A DNA stretch of 25,291 nt, taken from a virus. The translations under genes and the position numbers were made by a program. The stretch spans positions 1 through 25,291 of IMG/VR virus record IMGVR_UViG_3300032242_001329, one strand, 5' to 3'. Of the stretch, positions 1 to 7,752 are shown piece after piece (positions within the stretch are counted from its first letter, which is position 1; every line of letters begins with the position of its first letter). The notes below the pieces were generated by a model. The model searched no databases. It was not told where the DNA came from and saw nothing but the letters and a program-made list of their open reading frames with translations.

Positions 1-540
1 AACATATTAACAGCAAGTACTTCTACATCCTCTATAGTAACATTAAACAATATTACATTTACTAATCAAGGTGTTTATAATAACCGAGCAAGCGGCCGAC
101 AATTTTTTCAAGCATCGACTGATAATTTAGCACACGGTATTGGAATTGGAAATTTTGGGTATGGTACTGTAGATAGTACTATATACTCTACTGGTGGAAT
201 TAGATTTATTACAAGTGCTACTATAAATGCTAATGGATGGGAAAACTACGGTGTACAATATGTATCTATTTCTTCTGAAGGAATTATATATGCAGCCTCC
301 GGAATTGCATCAACAACTACTGATACAGGTTCATTGGTAGTAGTCGGGGGTCTTGGCGTCAGCGGCAACACATTTATGGGTAAAGTGTTATCTTTAACTG
401 TATCAACTGCTGCTCCAACAAATCCTTCTGTAGGAATGTTTGCAGTAGCTGATAGAGTTACTTGGGATCCTGCAAGTAAAGGTTCTGGAAATGCATACCC
501 GGTATTCTATAACGGATCTACATGGAATGCATTATACTAA
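1..540 (+). CDS. Tail-fibre-like structural protein, C-terminal part (5' end outside window)
   Basis: The frame is open from base 1 to a TAA at 538-540, so at least 179 residues are visible and the start lies upstream. The visible part is rich in Thr, Ser, Gly and Asn with alternating beta-like stretches and no hydrophobic segment, as in phage fibre shafts. It contains a Gly-rich GGLGVSGNTFMGK segment; this kind of module recurs in phage fibre and appendage proteins. The C-terminus ends NGSTWNALY, a short repeat-like ending also common in such proteins. It lies 16 nt upstream of a second tail-type gene on the same strand, which supports a structural role. The exact fibre or appendage type cannot be assigned. 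Confidence 0.6.
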   Translation, partial: NILTASTSTSSIVTLNNITFTNQGVYNNRASGRQFFQASTDNLAHGIGIGNFGYGTVDSTIYSTGGIRFITSATINANGWENYGVQYVSISSEGIIYAASGIASTTTDTGSLVVVGGLGVSGNTFMGKVLSLTVSTAAPTNPSVGMFAVADRVTWDPASKGSGNAYPVFYNGSTWNALY

Positions 541-556
541 AATTAAAGATTAAACT

Positions 557-1786
557 ATGCCATATATTTTAAATAAAACCAACGGAAGCGTTCTTACTAC
601 AGTTAACGATGCTTCCACTGACCTTACTACTAACTTAACATTTGTTGGTAGGAACTATTCCGGATATGGAGAGATAGTTAATGAAAATTTTGTAAAACTT
701 TTAGAAAATTTTTCAAACACTTCAGAAAACCCCCCTTCTAAACCGTTGCAAGGTCAGCTTTGGTTTAATAATACAACTCGACAATTACAGGTTTCGTATG
801 ATGGTAAATCTTTTAAAGGAATTGCCAGCTTAAGGATATCAACGTCTGCAACCCGAGAATCCGTAAATAATTTTGTTCGAGGTGACTTATGGTGGGATTC
901 GACTAATTCTCAGCTAAGTGCATTTGATGGTAGCAGCTTTGTACTGATTGGACCATCTACTTCGGCTGCTGTTAATGCATCTTGGACTGGAGTTAATGAA
1001 CCTAAAGATTTAACAAACAGCTACACAATACTTAAAGCTAAAATTGGCATTAACCCTGTTGCTACCATTTCGAGTTATGTTGGAACTGATTTTGTTCCTA
1101 CGGTTACATCAGATTTACATGCTCACTTTAATATTATCAGAAAAGGTATAACATTAGCAGGCGCGGATAAAGATACAGGATCATCTAAGGATGCTGGATA
1201 CTATTTCTGGGGAACTGCTGCTGAGGCATTAGTTGCAATTAGTGCAAAGACCGCTGATAAAACTACCGGTATTACTGCACAGATTGCTACTGATGGAACT
1301 TCCTACAATGTTCCATTTATTTCTAATAATGGTACTATATATAAAAATGATGGCATTAAATTTGTTCCTAGTACCGGTGTTCTAAACACTATTGCATCTC
1401 AGGCACGTTATGCTGATTTGGCAGAACGCTACGCTGCCGACATGCCATATGAAGTTGGTACTGTAGTTGTAATTGGCGGAGCCAAAGAAGTGACAGCATC
1501 TGAAGAACGTGCCAGTACCGCAGTTGCAGGCATAGTGAGTAAAAATCCAGCCTATATGATGAATTCCGACGCTGGAACCGACGAAACTCACCCCTATATT
1601 GCACTAAAAGGTCGTGTTCCGTGCAAAATTATAGGCAGTATTAAGAAGGGTGATCTTCTAGTAACTAGTGCTCGTTTAGGCCACGCATGTGCCAAACTTC
1701 CTACAGACAGTTCAAACGCTGTAATAGGAAAAGCCCTTGAAGATTTCCAAGGGCCTGTCGGTGTTATTGAAGTATTGGTAGTTTAA
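557..1786 (+). CDS. Tail fibre-like protein (409 aa) with two GxLW repeats and a C-terminal surface domain
   Basis: This 409-residue protein starts at ATG 557, 16 nt after the previous gene, without a strong Shine-Dalgarno. Two related modules are visible: GQLWFNNT...YDGKSF at residues 66-86 and GDLWWDST...FDGSSF at 109-128. Repeats of this kind are typical of phage tail appendages. From about residue 283 a distinct C-terminal domain begins (RYADLAERY...YEVGTVVVIGG) and ends in alternating hydrophobic residues (GVIEVLVV). It resembles C-terminal domains of fibre proteins that follow the shaft, sometimes near peptidase-like trimerisation domains, but I see no catalytic dyad I can defend. It probably acts at the virion surface. 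It ends convergently on thyA: TAA 1784-1786 overlaps the thyA stop. Confidence 0.65.
   Translation: MPYILNKTNGSVLTTVNDASTDLTTNLTFVGRNYSGYGEIVNENFVKLLENFSNTSENPPSKPLQGQLWFNNTTRQLQVSYDGKSFKGIASLRISTSATRESVNNFVRGDLWWDSTNSQLSAFDGSSFVLIGPSTSAAVNASWTGVNEPKDLTNSYTILKAKIGINPVATISSYVGTDFVPTVTSDLHAHFNIIRKGITLAGADKDTGSSKDAGYYFWGTAAEALVAISAKTADKTTGITAQIATDGTSYNVPFISNNGTIYKNDGIKFVPSTGVLNTIASQARYADLAERYAADMPYEVGTVVVIGGAKEVTASEERASTAVAGIVSKNPAYMMNSDAGTDETHPYIALKGRVPCKIIGSIKKGDLLVTSARLGHACAKLPTDSSNAVIGKALEDFQGPVGVIEVLVV
1729..1754 (-). terminator. Candidate rho-independent terminator for the thyA operon
   Basis: On the minus strand a perfect 7-bp stem GCCCTTG/CAAGGGC (1754-1748 with 1739-1733) encloses an 8-nt loop and is followed directly by TTTT (1732-1729). 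It begins 28 nt after the thyA stop, inside the 3' end of the convergent tail gene. The T-run is short, so strength is uncertain. On the plus strand no T-run follows, so it would act only on minus-strand transcripts. Confidence 0.5.
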
Positions 1787-2667
1787 ACAGCCATTGGAGC
1801 CTTTATGGCTTCGTGGCTTTCATAACCTACTAATTCAATATCATTCATATCAAATTCTGTAATAACAGAAATATCTGGATTCAATTTTAATGTTGGTAAA
1901 GCAAATGGCTTACGAGCCAATTGTTCCTTGACCTGATCAAAGTGATTGTCATATATATGAGCATCGCCTACACTGATAATTAAATCACCTACTTCTAAAT
2001 TACATACCTGTGCAATCATATGTGTGAACAATGCGTATGATGCAATGTTAAAGGGCATTCCCAAGAACATGTCAGCACTACGTTGATACATCTGGCAACT
2101 CAACTTGCCATTGCTGACATAGAACTGTGCCATCATGTGACAAGGCGGAAGTGCCATTAGGTCCAGTTCTCCCGGATTCCATGCACTGATAATGTGCCTA
2201 CGACTGTAAGGATCGTCCTTAATGCCGTTGATCAATTCGATTAGCTGATCGTGATTTTGCAACACAACCTTGTTAACACGGATCAAAGGCTTTCGCCATC
2301 TACGCCATTGAACACCATAGACACGACCTAGGTCACCTGGATGACGTTGGAGACGTTGTTTGACCCAATAGTCAGATTGTGCGTTATCAGTCCAAATGGT
2401 TTTCTTGTCAGTATAACGATCACCGTGCAGGATTTCTCTCAAACGATATTCGTCACCACTACCTTCGATAAACCATAACAGTTCGCTAACACATGCCTTC
2501 CATGCTAACTTCTTTGTAGTAATAGCAGGGAAGCCTTCTGTCAAATCAAAACGCATCTGGAGACCAAAGATACTGCGAGTACCAGTTCCTGTTCTATCAG
2601 GACGATCCTCACCGTGATCTAAAATGTCTCGCAGTGCGTTTAGGTATACTACTTCAGATTGACTCAT
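1783..2667 (-). CDS. thyA: Thymidylate synthase
   Basis: ThyA-type thymidylate synthase, 294 aa: it methylates dUMP to dTMP using methylene-tetrahydrofolate and supplies phage DNA synthesis. Visible motifs are DRTGTGT near residue 24, the active-site ALPPCHMMAQFYV with catalytic Cys at about 176, the phosphate-binding QRSAD near 195, the FNIASYA segment, and the C-terminal end APMAV that closes over the site. It has an insertion relative to the 264-aa E. coli enzyme, as many ThyA proteins do. The start ATG (2667) overlaps the stop of the upstream gene as ATGA, so translation is coupled. No intron interrupts it, unlike T4 td. Confidence 0.97.
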   Translation of the reverse strand: MSQSEVVYLNALRDILDHGEDRPDRTGTGTRSIFGLQMRFDLTEGFPAITTKKLAWKACVSELLWFIEGSGDEYRLREILHGDRYTDKKTIWTDNAQSDYWVKQRLQRHPGDLGRVYGVQWRRWRKPLIRVNKVVLQNHDQLIELINGIKDDPYSRRHIISAWNPGELDLMALPPCHMMAQFYVSNGKLSCQMYQRSADMFLGMPFNIASYALFTHMIAQVCNLEVGDLIISVGDAHIYDNHFDQVKEQLARKPFALPTLKLNPDISVITEFDMNDIELVGYESHEAIKAPMAV

Positions 2668-3275
2668 TCAACTTCTACAGATGCTTTTTTCTTGCTCTTC
2701 GGAGGATCAATTGCATCCGCCTGCTTTCGTAGTACCTGAGCCTGCTTGAACAATGCATCAGCTTTGCTACGTAGTTGGGCAGGAGTCATATCTTCTTCAG
2801 GAGTTTCGACTACAACAATCTCATCTTCGCCATTTACGCTGGCACTGGTAGTTTTAGTTGGATCGGATTTTTTACTCTTTGGATTAGGAGTATTGCCATC
2901 AGTAACAGCTAGCTCATCTAGAGTAATACCCTTTTGTTCTGCAATCAAAACATTGAGTTCATCTAACGAAATGCTTGTCTGCGGAGTAGGAGTCATCAAC
3001 ACACCATCAGTGGGAACTTTCTTAAGATTGCCACGTCTGTGCAACCATTCCAACATATTGCTACCATCAGGGAAACGACGAACAGCTAAAATGTCTGCAA
3101 GTTCGTTTGCCTGTTGCGAGCTATTGTCTTGAACAGTGCTCATCAATGAATCGTGATAAGTGTCGCCTAGATTGTTAGTGCCTACTACTAGAGCACTATA
3201 TGGATCTCCGGGTAGTGTGCGATATGCGACAACTACCTTGGCTCCATTGTTTTTCATTTTTCCCACATGTTTCAT
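2664..3275 (-). CDS. Conserved phage protein of unknown function (203 aa)
   Basis: I do not assign a function. The N-terminal two thirds look folded (KVVVAYRTLPGDPYSALVVG near residues 14-33; residues 54-80 with a WLHRRG segment). The C-terminal third is low complexity: a Lys/Ser/Thr/Pro linker, an acidic patch with EEDMTPAQLRSK, a helical segment rich in Gln, Ala and Lys, and a basic tail ending KKKASVEVE. A strong SD (GGAG, near 3281) precedes ATG 3275, and the gene is coupled to thyA by an ATGA overlap. It sits in a unit with a T4-type late box upstream, which weakly suggests late expression and possibly a structural or assembly role. Confidence 0.85.
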   Translation of the reverse strand: MKHVGKMKNNGAKVVVAYRTLPGDPYSALVVGTNNLGDTYHDSLMSTVQDNSSQQANELADILAVRRFPDGSNMLEWLHRRGNLKKVPTDGVLMTPTPQTSISLDELNVLIAEQKGITLDELAVTDGNTPNPKSKKSDPTKTTSASVNGEDEIVVVETPEEDMTPAQLRSKADALFKQAQVLRKQADAIDPPKSKKKASVEVE

Positions 3276-3287
3276 GTGATTCTCCTA

Positions 3288-3530
3288 TTAGGCTGCTGGA
3301 GCCTGTTCTGGTGCTTGCGGTGCAGGTGCTACTGCATTTAAAAATGCGTTCAATCGATCATATACAGCACCAACTGGAGTTAGTTCTGCGGCCTCAAATG
3401 CGCCACGCTTAACTGCTACATTGATAATGCCGCGTAGATTTTGAAGGTCGGTGATGCTCAACTCTGGTTGAGGTGCTTGTGGTGCTACACCTTCTTCAGT
3501 TGGCATTTGGGCTTGTTCTTGGTTTTCCAT
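3288..3530 (-). CDS. Small conserved phage protein with Pro/Ala/Gln-rich ends (80 aa)
   Basis: A short protein with disordered ends (PEEGVAPQAPQP near the N-terminus, APAPQAPEQAPAA at the C-terminus) around a compact core, SITDLQNLRGIINVAVKRG then AELTPVGAVYDRLNAFL. The core reads as two amphipathic helices. The same pattern is familiar from hypothetical proteins of marine T4-like phages; I know no function. ATG 3530 follows the upstream stop after one base, and the next gene starts 12 nt downstream, so it is part of the late-box unit ending in thyA. Confidence 0.85.
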   Translation of the reverse strand: MENQEQAQMPTEEGVAPQAPQPELSITDLQNLRGIINVAVKRGAFEAAELTPVGAVYDRLNAFLNAVAPAPQAPEQAPAA

Positions 3531-3531
3531 T

Positions 3532-3828
3532 TTAAAATTTATCCTTTAATGTTTTATGTAAGTGGGGACATCCTAAAGTCAGCATAGTAATCTCCCGGGG
3601 ATCCTCTATACCTATTTCAATAACGTCGACCATTTTTTTATTAGGGTCTAATGTTATCTTCTTCTTTATTGCATACCTACTATTTAAGTTGTAGCTAATC
3701 CAGTGGTCAATAAGTTTGATATCAACGTATTGATCCACTGATATTTTACCAAAGTGTTCTGGAATAAAGGATAGTTTCCTTAACTTCAGAACACCTAATG
3801 GGTTAATCTCACCTCTGCTTAATGGCAT
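3532..3828 (-). CDS. Unknown phage protein (98 aa), first gene after a T4-type late box
   Basis: I do not recognise this family. The protein is basic, without membrane segments, and contains a beta-rich middle (ITLDPNKKMVDVIEIGIEDP) and a C-terminal CPHLHKTLKDKF with one Cys and two His. ATG 3828 is preceded by AGG at SD distance and by TATAAATA 12 nt upstream. It overlaps no gene, lies 11 nt after the VWA gene stop, and is followed after one base by the 80-aa gene. Its position as first gene of a putative late unit suggests late expression; the role is open. Confidence 0.75.
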   Translation of the reverse strand: MPLSRGEINPLGVLKLRKLSFIPEHFGKISVDQYVDIKLIDHWISYNLNSRYAIKKKITLDPNKKMVDVIEIGIEDPREITMLTLGCPHLHKTLKDKF

Positions 3829-3839
3829 TAACTACCTAC

Positions 3840-5096
3840 TTATTTATAATGCGCAGTCTGGCCGAATGGAGAAACGATGCTGTCATTACCGTGGATAATA
3901 AACAGGCTTTCGCAATAGTTCTCATCACCCCAACTGCCGCAAGGGTAGCCATCTGTAAACATAATGAAACGCTTGGGCTCAATGCCTTCTTCTTTCATGA
4001 ACTCGTAGTTAACATCAAAGTCAGTACCGCCGCCACCTTGGCACTTGTAAGACAAGATTTCATCGGCAGTATCACCTGTAAAACGTTGATAGCCGTATAC
4101 CTGAGTATCAAATGTCCACAGGTCCAATTTAAAGTCTTGATATTCGTCCATAATGCCTTTGACTTCACTCAAGAAGTCCATGGCCATTTTGTCGCTAATA
4201 CTACCAGACATGTCAATTGCTACAGATACATCGATAGTTTCTTCGTTCATCATGCCTGGCAAGATAGCGCCGCAGTGTTGTGACATGCGATTAGGGCGGC
4301 TGAAGCTAAAGTTGCTCTTAAGAATACTTTGGATATTCATACGCAACATCTGACGCCAGTCCATTTTAGGCTCAGTGAACGAACTAATCATACGCTGGAT
4401 ACCTGCAGGCACTTTGCCAGCACCTGCTGCCTGTGCAGCCGCTACCATAGCTTCCTTGATCTCATCGCGGATGGCTTTCTTTTCTTCAGCAGTCAACTTT
4501 GGACGCTTGCCCTTACCTTCTTGATCACCGTCCTCACCATCACCGTCACTTTCGTCCTCACCGTCCAAATGCTCGTCCAACAGCTCGCCTAAAGAACCGA
4601 TGTCAATTTTTTTGGCTTTTTCGTAAAGGTCATCATAGATCTGTTCATAACTCATGCCACGATATTTGTTATCTTGGAAAATCTTAATGAATGTAGGCAC
4701 TTCACCAATGCGCTCATCTTTAAGAATTTGATTAGCGGCATAGTCGGCGGCAATGTTTGACAGTTGGGGATCACGGTGATCACGACGACCCATGTGATCA
4801 AACACATTGTGGAGAACTTCGTGTGCAAATCCAAACTCTGCCTCTTTGGGTTTGAGTTTGTTGACGAAGTCGTTATTGTAATAGAAGTTACGACCATCTG
4901 TTGCCAGTGTAGCACACCAGTCAGATGCATCAATCAGCTTCATACGTGTTGCCAAATTGCCAAAGAATGGATGACGCAACAGCAAACCAATACGGGCCGT
5001 AACCAGCTTCTCAACAATTTTATTCTTTTCTGCCTGTGTATACTCTTTAGTAGCCACTGGCTTTTTAACTTTTTCGGTTTTCATTACGCTTGTCAT
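3840..5096 (-). CDS. VWA-domain protein with N-terminal HExxH metallopeptidase-like domain (DUF2201-like)
   Basis: The 418-aa protein has two recognisable parts. Residues about 20-160 contain HEVLHNVFDH (92-101), a zinc HExxH signature with a further His, as in the putative metallopeptidase domain found before VWA-like domains. An acidic Asp/Glu/Gly linker spans about 173-197. From about 285 comes a von Willebrand A-type domain with the MIDAS motif DMSGS (295-299), GGGGTDF (354-360) and FTDG (380-383). Proteins of this type usually act with a MoxR AAA+ ATPase to remodel or activate a target complex, and the adjacent upstream gene is exactly that. ATG 5096 is preceded by AAGGA and its own promoter. 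The actual target in the phage cycle is unknown. Confidence 0.85.
   Translation of the reverse strand: MTSVMKTEKVKKPVATKEYTQAEKNKIVEKLVTARIGLLLRHPFFGNLATRMKLIDASDWCATLATDGRNFYYNNDFVNKLKPKEAEFGFAHEVLHNVFDHMGRRDHRDPQLSNIAADYAANQILKDERIGEVPTFIKIFQDNKYRGMSYEQIYDDLYEKAKKIDIGSLGELLDEHLDGEDESDGDGEDGDQEGKGKRPKLTAEEKKAIRDEIKEAMVAAAQAAGAGKVPAGIQRMISSFTEPKMDWRQMLRMNIQSILKSNFSFSRPNRMSQHCGAILPGMMNEETIDVSVAIDMSGSISDKMAMDFLSEVKGIMDEYQDFKLDLWTFDTQVYGYQRFTGDTADEILSYKCQGGGGTDFDVNYEFMKEEGIEPKRFIMFTDGYPCGSWGDENYCESLFIIHGNDSIVSPFGQTAHYK
3841..3848 (-). promoter_or_regulatory. T4-type late promoter box TATAAATA
   Basis: A perfect match to the T4 late promoter consensus TATAAATA reads on the minus strand from 3848 to 3841. 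It is embedded in the last codons and stop of the VWA gene (TAT AAA TAA) and ends 12 nt before ATG 3828. Late T4 promoters need only this element with gp55/gp33/gp45, so the position fits late transcription of the 98-aa, 80-aa, 203-aa and thyA genes. Confidence 0.6.
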
Positions 5097-5124
5097 ATCA
5101 GTCCTTTACTAGTGTATATATACA

Positions 5125-5153
5125 ATTATACATTCAAATTAGAAAAAATGCAA
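5125..5153 (-). promoter_or_regulatory. Sigma70-type promoter for the VWA gene
   Basis: On the minus strand -35 TTGCAT (5153-5148) and -10 TATAAT (5130-5125) are separated by exactly 17 nt. Predicted start of transcription is near 5118. The SD AAGGA (5106-5102) and ATG 5096 follow. It lies directly after the moxR terminator. Confidence 0.75.
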
Positions 5154-5155
5154 GT

Positions 5156-5175
5156 AAAAAAGGCCCTTGCGGGCC
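5156..5175 (-). terminator. Rho-independent terminator after the MoxR gene
   Basis: The minus strand reads GGCCC, a GCAA tetraloop, GGGCC, then TTTTTT (5161-5156). The stem begins four bases after the moxR stop. The GC-only stem, GNRA loop and T6 run make this the clearest terminator in the window. It separates moxR from the VWA gene, which has its own promoter right after it. Confidence 0.85.
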
Positions 5176-5179
5176 AGTT

Positions 5180-6259
5180 TTATTCCATTGCCTGGATGAT
5201 ATACTTGCCGTATTTTGCATGGAACCGATCAAAGTTCTGCATCTTACTAGCATCGAATGGCAGTTGATAGTTAGTCAATGCAACCTTTGCACCCATAACA
5301 ACCAATTCAGTTGGGAAATTATCCATCATAAAGCCAAAGAAGTTGTCAGCCATAGCATCCCAACCTTTGATCTTCTTCTGATCGGCACTTTGGAGTTCGT
5401 AACATAGTGACACAGTCAAAGAATACATTGCAGAGATCTCTTTGATGTCGGACTTCTTAACCTTGCCGGACAAGATGTCTTCGGGTTTAGGCATCTGTTT
5501 TGCCACTTTGCGGTGTGCCATGAACTTACATGCCAGCCCTTCACCGACTGCACCTGCAACCAAATCAGTCAATGTGCCTTCATCCAAGTCGTCGTCTGTC
5601 AACAATTCGCTAACAAAGGACCAGCTACGTGGAGTAGCGAATGCACGTGAGCTAGACTTTGGATCAAAGTCATACAAGTCTTGTTTGGCAAAGCCAACAT
5701 AGCCTACAACCTGTTCGTGAACGCGATTGTTAGTGGCCCACTGCAACCAATCTTCGTAGTCTGTTTTCAATTCCAAGTGAACGAAACGGTTAGCCAACGG
5801 AGCAGGCATACGATAAGTAACACCCTTGTCAGTTTCACGGTTACCTGCGGCAACAATGCTAACACCTTTTGGCAAAGAGTATGTGCCAACTTTACGGTTC
5901 AATACCAATTGGAAAGCCGCTGCCTGTGTTGCAGGAGCCGCAGAGTTCAATTCGTCTAAGAACAAGATAGCAGTAGACTCTGGATCTGTGGGCAATTCTG
6001 CAGGAGGAGCCCAAGTCATTGTGTTTTCAGTGCTATTGTAATATGGAATACCTTTAATGTCCGTAGGTTCCCACAATGACAAACGAACGTCGATGACTTC
6101 GCGACCTTGCTCATCGCCGATTTGTTTAACGATATCGGATTTGCCAATACCTGGAGGGCCCCACATGAATACAGGACGCTGGATTTTGACACACTTACGA
6201 ATTGAGCGCTTGGCTTCGTTAGGAGTAACTGTGCGGTTTGAACTAATTTGCTCTGCCAT
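5180..6259 (-). CDS. MoxR-type AAA+ ATPase
   Basis: 359-aa AAA+ ATPase of the MoxR type. Walker A GPPGIGKS is at residues 34-41, Walker B ILFLDE at 98-103, a sensor-1-like AAGN at 137-140, and PLANRF at 154-159, the segment that usually carries the arginine finger. MoxR ATPases hydrolyse ATP to remodel partner complexes and are typically encoded beside a VWA protein, which is the next gene downstream here. It has its own consensus promoter, a leader of about 55 nt, and a strong terminator just after its stop, so it forms a single-gene unit expressed independently of the VWA gene. The substrate is not known. Confidence 0.93.
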   Translation of the reverse strand: MAEQISSNRTVTPNEAKRSIRKCVKIQRPVFMWGPPGIGKSDIVKQIGDEQGREVIDVRLSLWEPTDIKGIPYYNSTENTMTWAPPAELPTDPESTAILFLDELNSAAPATQAAAFQLVLNRKVGTYSLPKGVSIVAAGNRETDKGVTYRMPAPLANRFVHLELKTDYEDWLQWATNNRVHEQVVGYVGFAKQDLYDFDPKSSSRAFATPRSWSFVSELLTDDDLDEGTLTDLVAGAVGEGLACKFMAHRKVAKQMPKPEDILSGKVKKSDIKEISAMYSLTVSLCYELQSADQKKIKGWDAMADNFFGFMMDNFPTELVVMGAKVALTNYQLPFDASKMQNFDRFHAKYGKYIIQAME

Positions 6260-6321
6260 TTTAAACTTTCAGTGTTTGGGTTAATTTAAATACTGACTGC
6301 CTTGTGCTTCAGTATGTATTA

Positions 6322-6350
6322 ATTATACACGGAAACAGTGTCTATGTCAA
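6322..6350 (-). promoter_or_regulatory. Perfect-consensus sigma70 promoter for the MoxR gene
   Basis: TTGACA (6350-6345) and TATAAT (6327-6322) on the minus strand are separated by exactly 17 nt, a perfect consensus promoter. The -35 contains the TGA stop codon (6349-6347) of the upstream 125-aa gene. This is what a strong early phage promoter read by host RNA polymerase looks like. Confidence 0.85.
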
Positions 6351-6724
6351 GCGGATTTGAGACTTTTTGCTTTTGCGGTGCTAAATTTTGCAATGTTGCC
6401 AGAAAACAACACTAATTGCACAGCCATTTTGTCATTAAAAACATAAATTTCTTTTTTGGTAAGATACCAAGGGCAATCTATAAAGTTATCCAACCGAATA
6501 ATCAGTTGATTTGTATAGTCCACAGGCTCATCAAACTTAACTTTATATGATTTGAATTGTGTAGTCAATCTGGCAAACCCATCATCGGATAATCTTAACC
6601 CGCCTTTGGCTTTTTGGCGAGGATTGATCCACCATTGAGAAATAAGTTTCCTAATGGATTTGTCGTCAGTAGGAAGATTAGATTGTTCTGCTACGTATTT
6701 GGTTATGTCAGTCTTTTGATTCAT
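6347..6724 (-). CDS. Conserved T4-like phage protein of unknown function (125 aa)
   Basis: No assigned function. The N-terminal half (SIRKLISQWWINPRQKAKGG then LRLSDDGFARLTTQFK) resembles a short helical, possibly helix-turn-helix-like fold. The C-terminal half has beta-type strands around FIDCPWYLTKKEIYVFNDKMA and ends in a basic AKAKSLKSA. I recall closely similar hypothetical proteins in cyanophage-like myoviruses. ATG 6724 lies 17 nt inside the end of the upstream gene, so the two are coupled, and its stop lies in the -35 of the MoxR promoter. Confidence 0.85.
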   Translation of the reverse strand: MNQKTDITKYVAEQSNLPTDDKSIRKLISQWWINPRQKAKGGLRLSDDGFARLTTQFKSYKVKFDEPVDYTNQLIIRLDNFIDCPWYLTKKEIYVFNDKMAVQLVLFSGNIAKFSTAKAKSLKSA

Positions 6725-7007
6725 TGGTTAACTTATCTCCAGTTACCAATTTAAAAACAGCAAATTCTGTAGTATTGAATTGCTTATTGAGCTTTTCGGC
6801 AAGATTAATTGCATGTCCGCTATTTGAGAAACTAACTTTCTTATATTTTGGACCTAGTTGCTGTGCTACAAGACTACTTGTTTTCAGATTGATAGGTTTA
6901 TCCTGATAGAACACGGCCCAGATAGCATCAGCTTCTAGAACTTGTTCTGTTTTATAAGTCTTTTTACTAGTTACTTCTAATAAGACTTTGGGTTTTGGCC
7001 TACTCAT
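6708..7007 (-). CDS. Conserved small phage protein (99 aa)
   Basis: A basic soluble protein of unknown function with the pattern SRPKPKVLLEVT...TYKTEQVLEADAIWAVFYQDKP at the N-terminus and GPKYKKVSFSNSGHAINLAEKLNKQF in the middle. This arrangement is familiar from uncharacterised cyanophage and pelagiphage proteins. ATG 7007 has GGAG about 10 nt upstream. It overlaps the next gene by 17 nt and probably shares its transcript. Confidence 0.85.
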   Translation of the reverse strand: MSRPKPKVLLEVTSKKTYKTEQVLEADAIWAVFYQDKPINLKTSSLVAQQLGPKYKKVSFSNSGHAINLAEKLNKQFNTTEFAVFKLVTGDKLTNESKD

Positions 7008-7051
7008 ATATACATCTCTCCGAAAAGTGCGTATATATTTAGCAGGTTTAG

Positions 7052-7273
7052 TTAGAATTTGCCACCGTCCATTTTAATTTCTACACTGTTTGATTGTGCA
7101 GTTGCAGCCATTTGATCTAGCTCTCCTGCCAATCTAGTCATAACTACACTCAAACTATTTTGAAGATCAGTAGCTTCTTTAATAGTTAGTGTAAGATTCT
7201 TTTGATTTGACTTAATTGCTACACGAGTCTTGTCTAAAAAATCTTCAATTGGTAATGTGTTAAGTTGTTTCAT
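7052..7273 (-). CDS. Small helical phage protein (73 aa)
   Basis: Mostly helical: heptad-like hydrophobics in NLTLTIKEATDLQNSLSVVMTRLAGELDQM suggest a coiled coil or helical bundle, followed by a short strand-like tail ending KMDGGKF. No function recognised. ATG 7273 overlaps the upstream stop as ATGA, so it is translationally coupled to the 160-aa gene. It is followed by a 44-nt gap before the 99-aa gene. Confidence 0.8.
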   Translation of the reverse strand: MKQLNTLPIEDFLDKTRVAIKSNQKNLTLTIKEATDLQNSLSVVMTRLAGELDQMAATAQSNSVEIKMDGGKF

Positions 7274-7752
7274 ACTTTGTTTACATTATTTAATGCAGTT
7301 TTCATTTCTGCTTCTGTTTTAAACGGACCTTGATAGGGATAGCGTTCTAATGTAATCAATTTTGGACAAAAACTCTTTACCCAACCTTTGCGGAATTGAA
7401 TAATGTAATGCCCTGCACAATATTGGCTTTTGCTCTTGGCACTTTTAGCATACAAAGGCAGTTTCTTTTTGACACTGTAAACAGATTCATAAGGTTTACT
7501 GCTACACGGAAAATCGTAAATGTAGTAGTTCTTATTTTCTGCTGTATCTTTCTTAACCTTCTTAATACCTTCTTCAAATATTGCAATACCAAATTGGGCT
7601 TTAATATCTGCTAGATTTTTAAAATCTATTTGATGACCTTTATGCAAGAAGCTGTAGCCTTTTTTACCTTTGGCAATACTGCCAATTTTACGACTTTCGT
7701 CACGGACTAACCATTCTTTATTTGGAATCAATACTTTAGCTGTTGAGATCAT
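7270..7752 (-). CDS. Conserved phage protein of unknown function (160 aa)
   Basis: A basic, aromatic-rich protein (many Lys, Tyr, Phe) without membrane segments. It opens with KVLIPNKEWLVRDESRKIGSI and has a central AGHYIIQFRKGWVKSFCPKL, then a Tyr-Pro segment. The charge suggests nucleic-acid contact, but no motif proves it. It sits between RNase H and the 73-aa gene with ATGA overlaps on both sides, so it belongs to the replication-type operon. Confidence 0.82.
   Translation of the reverse strand: MISTAKVLIPNKEWLVRDESRKIGSIAKGKKGYSFLHKGHQIDFKNLADIKAQFGIAIFEEGIKKVKKDTAENKNYYIYDFPCSSKPYESVYSVKKKLPLYAKSAKSKSQYCAGHYIIQFRKGWVKSFCPKLITLERYPYQGPFKTEAEMKTALNNVNKV

Noticed and set aside
1733-1754. 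Same stem as terminator for the plus-strand tail gene
   Set aside because: It lies before the tail gene's stop and is followed by CCTGTCGG, with no T-run on that strand.
4764-5267. 167-aa plus-strand open frame over the VWA start
   Set aside because: It lies opposite the VWA gene, its promoter and the moxR end; hydrophobic, low-quality composition and no SD.
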